Source of the DNA: Halichondria panicea
Lineage: Eukaryota; Porifera; Demospongiae; Suberitida; Halichondriidae
Length of the DNA: 64,000 nt
Direction: 5' to 3'
Assembly (NCBI RefSeq): GCF_963675165.1
Contig: NC_087378.1
Coordinates: 5,141,205-5,205,204 of the forward strand
This document shows, in pieces, positions 46,660-64,000 of the stretch. Made by a program: the position numbers and the translations under genes. The notes beneath the pieces were generated by a model. The model did no database searches and was not told the origin of the DNA. It saw only the letters and a program-made list of their open reading frames with translations. Position 1 is the first letter of the stretch, and every line of letters starts with the position of its first letter.

Positions 46660-47727
46660 CTAACTAGCATTTACCCAGTGATATGTTCCTGTGACAACTA
46701 TTAATCCCACTTGTGCCAAGAAGATAGAACACAAAGCGTATGTGTAGGTATCTTTGAGTGGCAGAATGGTCAGTTCAACAGCAAAAGTTGATACAGTTGT
46801 TAAACAGCCACAAAATCCGGTTCCAAGCCCAATTAAAAACTGGTGTGCAACATCTTGCTCATTTGTTCCAAGATGCTTTATAGAAACAGCAACTGCAGCT
46901 AGAACCCATGATCCGAAAATGTTAACAATGAATGTACCAAGACGAAAATGTTCAAATGCCTTGTTTAACGGTGATAGTTGCCATCGAATGTACGTTCCCA
47001 ATGCTGAAAGCACGATACTGAAGAGTAGATCATATCTGTTCACCACATAGGGGACAACTATACCTACAACAGTGAATACTAACCACACAATTACAAACAC
47101 AACACCTTCTACCTTCTTTGTAGCTGTGTTCGTATCTGCTGGAGGCAGCTTATGATCATTCCATGGAGACAATCGAGCAAGATGCTTTCCAAAGTACAAA
47201 GCTGCAACTGGCATACCAAACCCAATAAGAATTATGGTTAACCAAGCGATAACACGAGCAACATTATCAATTGGGTATATGTCAATTTGCAGTAGTACAT
47301 TTGTTGCTTCTAAATTCCATGAGGAAAATGTTGTGATTGATCCACACAGTCCCGTGGCAATTGCCTGATACACTGCTTTGTGATTATCCTCAAGAAGGTT
47401 CTTATGAGATCCTACAAATCCCATTATAGCTGTACCGACAATTTCAGGATAGAGAGAATGGAATAAGGGTACTCCATTCCACTGGGATAGCTCACCCAAA
47501 TAAATTCTAGTCACAACTCCAAAGTAGGATGCTGTTGACAGCGCACAAAAGTATACTAGATGCTCAGCTATAGTTGCTTTTTGTCGATACGACATGACAT
47601 TTTTGCAGCATCTATTCTTCAATGGTGCTTTATGCACTTCAATTGAGTGATATTCTTTCGTCTGAGAAGCTTCTTTACCAAGAGGTGTTGCTAATCCAAC
47701 AGTATCAGTTAGCATAGAATTGCTCAT
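46660..47727 (-). CDS. FEX: Two-domain fluoride export protein (CrcB/Fluc repeat, FEX type)
   Basis: A plasma-membrane fluoride channel/exporter in the family known from yeast FEX1. The single-exon 355-residue frame holds two fused CrcB halves. Half 1 (about 54-182) carries GLCGSITTFSSW at 126-137; half 2 (about 205-350) carries GTYIRWQLS, GTFIVNIFGSW and TGFCGCLTTVSTF at 303-315. The pore Asn typical of CrcB is present in half 2 (VNIFGS, Asn269) but the same place in half 1 is MGFVGS without Asn, the asymmetry expected if one half is vestigial. About nine membrane segments are visible after a ~50-residue cytoplasmic start. The stop lies 73 bp from the SEM1 stop. Intronless genes can reflect retroposition or transfer, but base use looks like the neighbours. 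Confidence 0.93.
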   Translation of the reverse strand: MSNSMLTDTVGLATPLGKEASQTKEYHSIEVHKAPLKNRCCKNVMSYRQKATIAEHLVYFCALSTASYFGVVTRIYLGELSQWNGVPLFHSLYPEIVGTAIMGFVGSHKNLLEDNHKAVYQAIATGLCGSITTFSSWNLEATNVLLQIDIYPIDNVARVIAWLTIILIGFGMPVAALYFGKHLARLSPWNDHKLPPADTNTATKKVEGVVFVIVWLVFTVVGIVVPYVVNRYDLLFSIVLSALGTYIRWQLSPLNKAFEHFRLGTFIVNIFGSWVLAAVAVSIKHLGTNEQDVAHQFLIGLGTGFCGCLTTVSTFAVELTILPLKDTYTYALCSIFLAQVGLIVVTGTYHWVNAS

Positions 47728-49290
47728 TTCAATTGTGAGCCACTATATAGCCTAGGTAGCACACTGCTTTGCTCTTCCATACATGCCTAATAACTATGAG
47801 CTGTAGAACTTGCATGCTTAAATACTTGGACTAATCACATGCCCGGTGCAATCATGTATATACATCATACGGATGTGATACTGTACACATAAGTGAATTG
47901 TTGTGCAATGCAACATATGGACAGCTCAACCAATTTTGTGGCGATCATGTAAAGTATTTTGTATTTGGTGGTGTTCAATACTTGTACATTGTCTAAGTCT
48001 TAGTGTGGGTTCACTTAGGATACACATTGTTGCTGTATTCTATAGTACATAATTATGTTATGTGTCATGAAATACCCTAACCAACTGCGTGACTACTATA
48101 GTGGTGACAATAGTGTGGGCTCATGAGTTAGGTTAAGTCCACATTGTAGGTTCCACATGTTCTATATCCTGTTAGATCTATATCGTACAGACGGTAACTC
48201 GCTTTTTTTACAAACTCGATCTACCTAGTTAAGTATGTTGTATTCTAATTTTCATGCATAAAAAAATGGCGACATAATTAGGGAATGGGGAAATTTGTGT
48301 GTGTACCATACGGTAAGGTTTAATTTTCAGGGGATCCCCCTCTCTCTATGATTAGGCATTGTACACTGCGCTACAGTTCGTGAGACACCAACCAAACAAT
48401 TACAATCATGTGATCTAGACCCCGATAAATGTACCATATCTATTCTTGAAAAATGTGTCAAAAAATTCCGATTATCCGACAAATTGGACGTAGACATAAT
48501 TATATAGCACACAACTGACACAAGACATTATTAATTATCAAGACTCTCATGCAGTGTAATCTCAATTGCTAACTGGAATTGAATTATCCCCGATTATTTT
48601 TCCGACACCTATTACGCTAAAATTATTTTGATCGTAAGTTGTGTTTAATTTTTTGCGAAATGGTTTGCAGAGAAAAGCCAAATGAGGCCTACTGTGATCT
48701 TTTACTTTTCTGTACAGTACAATTTGTACTAATAACCCTAACACGGGCTGCACCTCAGTCCTAAGAATGCACAAGATCTGAAACAAAAATGTCCTATAGG
48801 GCTCTCCTGGCAATTTTTTTCAATCCGAGTATATATGGTAACCTCAGTATTTTTTCTCCAGAGATATCTATAAGCAGGGGAGTTGAATAAATATGGGGTG
48901 ACGGTCCTATATAAGCGACAGAGCAGATGTTCCACCGTAGGCGAATATTTTTAGCATAGAGTTTTATATATATACACCTCTGCAAACAAGCGTATAGGCT
49001 ATCAGGATCAATTATAGTGCAATTTGACAGTCCTTTGCTATATAATTATAACCATGCACACATACTTTTTGTGGTATTGCCCTGCTTTAGGATAAACACT
49101 GTAATCTGGTATAATTATAACACATTCAAACAGTTCTACATAATTAAGTTCGGTGTATTAATTATTAATTTAGATTTTGGCACACTATTGCCACATGCCA
49201 TCGTATATCGAAATGTCAATTTCAATTTAGACAATTTGCAAACATGTAGTAACAAGAACTGATTTCACTTTACACGTTGTGCAAGCACAG
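47728..49290. other. Gap upstream of the fluoride exporter
   Basis: About 1.5 kb of AT-rich DNA that includes the FEX promoter. A pogo-like fragment (ATTCCGATTATCCGAC) lies near 48464. No convincing exon on either strand. Confidence 0.4.
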
Positions 49291-49583
49291 AAATGATAAA
49301 TCCATATCGTGTAGCTGACATCTGTGTGCCAGAGCCTTCCTTAGTGCACACATTCACACAACAATTGACAAACACAGTTGCCAGCTGATGTAAACATTAA
49401 AGAACAGTCACAACCACTAGATCCAGCTGGAGCAACACTAATTCTCACACAGCCATATATGTGTCAAATGTTTGCTTTGTACTTTGGGTGGATACCTGGA
49501 GAGAAAATAAGTTGGAATGGCCATGACCGTTGTACCAGATTAACAGTTGTAAAACAAGGCTGTGACAGTGTACATGCACACAG
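49291..49583 (+). pseudogene. Possible coding fragment, unrecognised
   Basis: An acceptor-like CAG at 49288-49290 leads into a frame containing NPYRVADICVPEPSLVHTF. After about 49380 the sense moves to another frame (ATLILTQPYMCQMFALYFGW), which ends at a good donor (CACAG|GTACGT) at 49583. The amino-acid make-up looks coding in both halves, so this may be a decayed gene or transposon fragment with a frame change, or two unrelated frames. I recognise no family. Confidence 0.25.
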
Positions 49584-49688
49584 GTACGTACCTGGAAGAG
49601 CTAGCTTGATTTCTTTTTGTTTCTTCCTCCTTTGAATAGAAAAATCAAATCATAATTATTATCTGGTAAAAGAACGTATGGGTACACT

Positions 49689-49979
49689 TTACCTTAGTAT
49701 TTCACACAAGCGAAAATCTAGTTGCAAATTCTCTTTGTCACTGACAGTGGCTGCTTCTTTAAAATGACCTCTTTCAATAAATTTGTCCAGGTAACATTCT
49801 GGTGCGATATCAGTATTAACTTTATATGCCATCCAACTTTTTCGGCATTTCTGCTTTTTATCCATCCCTCTAAGCTGAGAGTTGAAATCTGGGAATAGTT
49901 TTACTTCAATCCATCTCTTCTCCATGTCCTGCTCAAAATTGTTTTGTTTCCGTTTCTTTATCGAAGATTCAAGGTTCAA
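49689..49979 (-). CDS. Hypothetical open frame, unrecognised
   Basis: A 96-residue frame with a charged, non-repetitive composition (RWIEVKLFPDFN, SWMAYKVNTDIAPECYLDKF). It could be a last exon, since an AG precedes the AAACGGAAAC run. No upstream exon was found. I recognise no family, and the overlapping plus-strand frame at 49944-50264 is equally unassigned. Confidence 0.25.
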   Translation of the reverse strand: MNLESSIKKRKQNNFEQDMEKRWIEVKLFPDFNSQLRGMDKKQKCRKSWMAYKVNTDIAPECYLDKFIERGHFKEAATVSDKENLQLDFRLCEILR

Positions 49980-50904
49980 GGAATGTCACTCCATCAGCAG
50001 CAACACTCTCTGTCTCTGCAACCAAGCAATGTTTTAAGTGCCATACTGAGCCTAGTGCCGTCAACTGACTACTGGGTCTATAGACATTGCAAACCTGTTT
50101 GTAGAACTTTCTTCTTAACAGACCCTGTCATCGGTTGTGACCACACTCCCTTAATCTCCGAGCTTTTAGCTCCTGGAAACTCTGTACCGGGCAACAACAC
50201 ACCTTCTATAATGAAAACCCGAGGGGTTGTACATATACAAGTTACCTCGGGGGGGTCAGCCTAATTAACCGGTTGGCAAATATTTAGGGAAATGAAATAC
50301 TTATACCCTAGGTAGGTGAGGTGAAATCAGGAATGTATACAAGTGCCAGTTGGCTTGTTTCTCTATAATACATGCAGGCATAGTTTGGTGTCGCCCCAAC
50401 CTAGCTATTCACTGGCTCTGAATGTTGGTTGCAAGTTATTTTTAGCATAATAGTGTATTAGGCCACACACCAAGTTAATTTTCTGTTTCTCGTCACCTCC
50501 CTCGTACGAAACTGCCCCAAAACGCACACAAGAAATTTGAACCTTGAACTTTTAAACTCTGTTTCTCACATGCACGTAGAAAGTTAAATATTTGTCTAAG
50601 TGTCTCTGTGCTAGATTTTAAACTGTAGCTCTAGAGCTCTATATCTCTTTTCCTTCTTGTTATTGCAGAGGCAAGTTAGTGGGTCATATGCCACCTTATA
50701 CAACCTCCAAATTGCATCACATGATGGTCATTCCGGTTACAAATACAAAGAAATCCTTGTGTTTTGTTGCGCATTTCCACTTACAATTTCTGGTTCTGAT
50801 GAGAAACAGGAAATTAATTTGACATGGCCTTAAAATATCAGTTTTGCATAACGAGGTCCTGTGGCCAAAAAAATGGCTGAAGGTGAACATTCTGGATCAG
50901 TTAA

Positions 50905-51240
50905 AACCATAGATTGAAGAGTTAGAGGGATTGGAAACAGTAGTAGTCACGCTACATGTTCCATTAGCTCTAAAACAGCCTTGGGAACATAATTATAACT
51001 TCATTGGAATGCTCTTTTTACTGGGTGTGGTCAGCCATTAACAAGTACTACACGTGGCTCATGGACTAGACGTATTCTCAAAGAAACACAACTTTCTTAT
51101 TTTGAGGGAGTTACCTGGCAAAAATTTTGCTTAATAGCTTCGTTTATAGGGCGTAACGCAGAGCTCTACTGCAGATTCAATGTAAAAGCATCACATGCAC
51201 CACTCCGTTTCCAATCCCTCTAACTCTTCAATCTATGGTT
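50905..51240. mobile_element. Inverted-repeat element
   Basis: Ends AACCATAGATTGAAGAGTTA and its reverse continue into AGAGGGATTGGAAAC, giving arms of about 35 bp around a 336-bp element. The inner GGGATTGGAAAC block is shared with the element at 41722-42490. Confidence 0.7.
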
Positions 51241-52100
51241 CAAGTAAGAAAGATAACACTGAGACTCAATGATAATTATTGCCGAGCGCCTTGGCATGAG
51301 GCAACTAATACTGCATCGTATCTAATTTGTACCTTTGTATGTATTGTATATGTATGTCACGCTCAGGAATATCACATTTTAGGAATACGGAATTGGGTGT
51401 GGCTACATTCGGTTAATCTCCAAACTGATATCTACTATTGGTATAATTATAAATGCATTAGATACAAAGCTACGTACTACTATAATACTATACTAGTAAT
51501 GTGATTGGGCTGTAACTACAAGCGTATAGGTAATTTTCTGGGGGTTAAACATTTGTGGTTGAGGAATAATTATTCGTGCAGTTCGTTATGTGCACTGCAG
51601 GTAACGGTGCTTCATTCGTGGGTAAATATTCGTACTCAGGGATTCAACCACGAAAATTGCCAGTACATGCATTAGGCTTGCAACCTGATAAAGACAGCTA
51701 GGCAGTAATGACAATAATTACTATAAACCTTCCACTGTTCTCTTTGTCTTTGGTTTCGATTCGGCATTTCCTGATTGATTTAATGAATATCATTAAAATT
51801 TAAGTGATCCCATGCACATGCTCTTCCACACGACACTGGAGGATTAATTGGTGAATACTGCATATGGTTTTACCTGCAATTGAACAATACTATTCACTGT
51901 GCAACAGTGACGGCTTTCGAGTCTACCGAACAAAAACAGCAGGGTATTGAGGGTTTCAACTCACCTATGCACTCATTCCCAGCACATCTGGGATGAAACG
52001 AGTGGTAGCAGTGTGGCTACTGGTACTATAGTTTGTTCTTCCTGCAGAATATTCCCAGCAGGTCGAGGAGGAACATACGTACCCATAGATAGAGATATTA

Positions 52101-52552
52101 CCGTATTCACCCGAATTACCGGGACACAAAAAAATAATTATGGCTTGCAGTGTCCCTTGGAATAGAGCAAGAAAAATTACGTTAAAGTCGAAGTGTCCCT
52201 GGTGTCCTGTAGTAATTAGAACGAATATTTCCCCATTTAAGGTATGTACACGGCCTCGATTCCAGGCCGAGGCTAGCTCTGCAGCTAAAATGTATTTCGT
52301 GCAGTTTAGAAGCTGTGTACGCGTGTTCCATGTCTACAAAGGTGTCTTCAACCGTCAGTGACATATTACGGTGCCAGAGAGTAGAATCCAGAGAGTTTCT
52401 AAGAGTTTTGAGTCTCTATCGAGCTAACATGCTCTTTTTTGTTCTAATTAGATCAGGACGTCTAAAAATATTTACATTTCCTGTTGTTCCTTAATATAGA
52501 ATGAAAAAAATTACGTAAGTCCGAAGTGTCCCGGTAATTCGGGTGAATACGG
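52101..52552. mobile_element. TA-flanked inverted-repeat element
   Basis: A 452-bp element with ends CCGTATTCACCCGAATTACC and its exact reverse, flanked by TA. It contains a CCTCGATTCCAGGCCGAGG block. It lies about 180 bp past the STK10 stop codon. Sequence between 51240 and 52100 shows only small inverted repeats. Confidence 0.75.
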
Positions 52553-52603
52553 TAATTACAAGAGGTACAAGGTCCATTTGAAAGGTCAAAGTTCATAATT
52601 AAT

Positions 52604-52609
52604 TTTATT
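52604..52609 (-). terminator. Polyadenylation signal of the STK10-like gene
   Basis: AATAAA on the minus strand, about 125 bp after the stop at 52734. Confidence 0.5.
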
Positions 52610-52733
52610 TGGTAATGATCGACATAATATTATTGGTGCACATAAAAGACACAAAAGTAATTAGCTAAAAAAAGTGCCAGTCTTCTGTACTGTGTACAAT
52701 GCATGCAATAGGAATGTAATGTGCTTCAATTGG

Positions 52734-62938
<10,205 letters not shown>

Positions 62939-63493
62939 ATGAAGTTTAGTAAGAGTGTCACTTCGTCAAGAAGAAAGTGCCGTAAGAGGCACTTTACGGC
63001 CCCTTCAAGCATCAGAAGGAAGCTGATGAGTGCACCTCTCTCCAAGGACCTCCGCAATAAGTACCATGTTAGGTCGATGCCTGTGCGCCGTGATGATGAA
63101 GTAGTGATCACCAGGGGACATTTCAAGGGCCAACAACCCAGCAAAGTGTTAACTGTATGTATTTAATTGTGCTGTATGAATTTCGATAACCAGCAACTTT
63201 TCTGATGTACAGGTTTATCGTAAGAGATGGGTGCTTCATCTTGAACGAATCCAGCGGGAGAAAGCTAACGGAGCTTCTGTGAACGTTGGTATCCACCCTA
63301 GCAAGGTACCATTCAATATTCTCATAAGTTTTCAGATACTACTTTTTTTATATAGGTGGAAATTACTAAATTGAAGCTGGACAAAGATCGCCGCAAGATT
63401 TTGGAGAGAAAGGCCAAGGCAAAACTTGCTGAAGAAAAGAAAGGAGCGGGAAAACACAAAGAGAAAGATGTGCAGTCAATGGACACTTCTTAA
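62939..63493 (+). CDS. RPL26: 60S ribosomal protein L26 (uL24)
   Basis: A large-subunit ribosomal protein near the polypeptide exit tunnel. Three exons: 62939-63154, 63213-63305 and 63356-63493; 148 residues in frame. Family blocks are intact: [38 protein letters not shown], the KOW motif [36 protein letters not shown] and [16 protein letters not shown]. Length is close to human RPL26 (145). The two introns are very short (58 and 50 bp), as often in highly expressed genes. It is divergent from STK10. Confidence 0.97.
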
Positions 63494-63588
63494 CACTTTT
63501 GTGGAATGGCGAATGTTTTGAAAGAGAAAATTGTGTTTACTCAAGTCATAATTATGTTACTCAAGAGTATAATACTCTTGTATACGTA

Positions 63589-63768
63589 CTGTAAGCTTAT
63601 AGCGCGAAATTTTCGAGGCATTTGAATTTTGTGGAATGGTCTCGAAATAAATTTCGTGGGGTTGACTGCTTACCGGAATATACCAGATAATATTAATAAT
63701 TGTAAATAAATGTTTGTGTAGGGCTAAATTAACCTACGAAAAAACAGCAAAAATTTCGTGCTATAAGG
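63589..63768. mobile_element. TA-flanked MITE, degraded CCGTATAG type
   Basis: A 180-bp copy with ends CTGTAAGCTTATAGCGCGAAA and TTTCGTGCTATAAGG, flanked by TA, just past RPL26. A possible AATAAA (near 63703) lies inside it. The rest to 64000 is AT-rich with no gene seen. Confidence 0.6.
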
Positions 63769-64000
63769 TATTTCATTGTGCCAAAACAAATTTTTGTGCA
63801 TGACGTGCATACCATAATTATAATGGCGTTGGTGTATATTGTCGTGTAGCTTTGTAAGTGATATATGAGTGTATATAATAATTATATATACATGTAGATT
63901 TAATCCCATAATTATGCTATAATTATATCTTCGTTCTAATTACAGCACCCCTATAAGATGTACTTGACCATAATAAATTATGTGGTTGTCTACACAGCAA

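Noticed and set aside
46754-47050. 98-residue plus-strand open frame
   Set aside because: It is the reverse of the fluoride exporter coding sequence.

Overview
The window looks like nuclear DNA of an early-branching animal, most likely a sponge. This is inferred from four things: short phased GT-AG introns, an animal-only gene set (FRAS1/FREM-like matrix protein, SLK/STK10 kinase, LRRC27, CCDC149, LETMD1), a tyrosine-kinase-like kinase of a style I associate with sponges, and AT-rich intergenic DNA full of small inverted-repeat transposons. No prokaryotic operon, tRNA, rRNA or CRISPR array was seen.

Layout. 1-2.0 kb holds dispersed repeats. 2.05-2.65 kb (-) is the 5' part of an STK32-family kinase that leaves the window or sits before a long intron. 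3.2-7.9 kb (+) is LRRC27. 8.07-20.4 kb (-) is a 13-exon, ~2,555-residue FRAS1/FREM-like protein converging on LRRC27. 20.8-23.1 kb (-) is ribose-5-phosphate isomerase. 23.3-27.7 kb (+) is a LETMD1-like mitochondrial protein, divergent from it. 27.7-33.1 kb (+) is a TKL kinase with a coiled coil and a Mieap-like tail. 33.6-34.6 kb (+) is intronless CCDC149. 35.0-35.7 kb (-) is a partial ArfGAP-C2 gene. 35.8-43.5 kb is transposon-rich DNA. 43.6-46.6 kb (+) is SEM1/DSS1, converging 73 bp from an intronless two-domain fluoride exporter (46.66-47.73 kb, -). 47.8-52.7 kb is mostly repeats plus unrecognised open frames. 52.7-62.7 kb (-) is a 19-exon SLK/STK10 kinase (828 residues), divergent from RPL26 (62.9-63.5 kb, +).

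Gene organisation. Three start-to-start pairs are divergent with short spacers (RPIA/LETMD1 ~200 bp, STK10/RPL26 ~260 bp, STK32/LRRC27 ~590 bp). Three pairs converge tightly. The last inferred LETMD1 exon overlaps the start codon of the kinase gene. The genes do not form one pathway: they cover the pentose phosphate path, the proteasome lid, ribosome, mitochondria, fluoride export, membrane traffic, cytoskeletal kinase signalling and the extracellular matrix.

Repeats. Several short-transposon families can be separated by their ends: a TA-flanked family starting CCGTAT/CTGTAA, pogo-like CAGTRG elements, hAT-like CAGTGG elements, one Mutator-like element with a perfect 9-bp target duplication, and long palindromes carrying iterated ACGTACG boxes. 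Exon coordinates were worked out by hand from splice sites and reading phase; for the complete genes the summed lengths keep frame.
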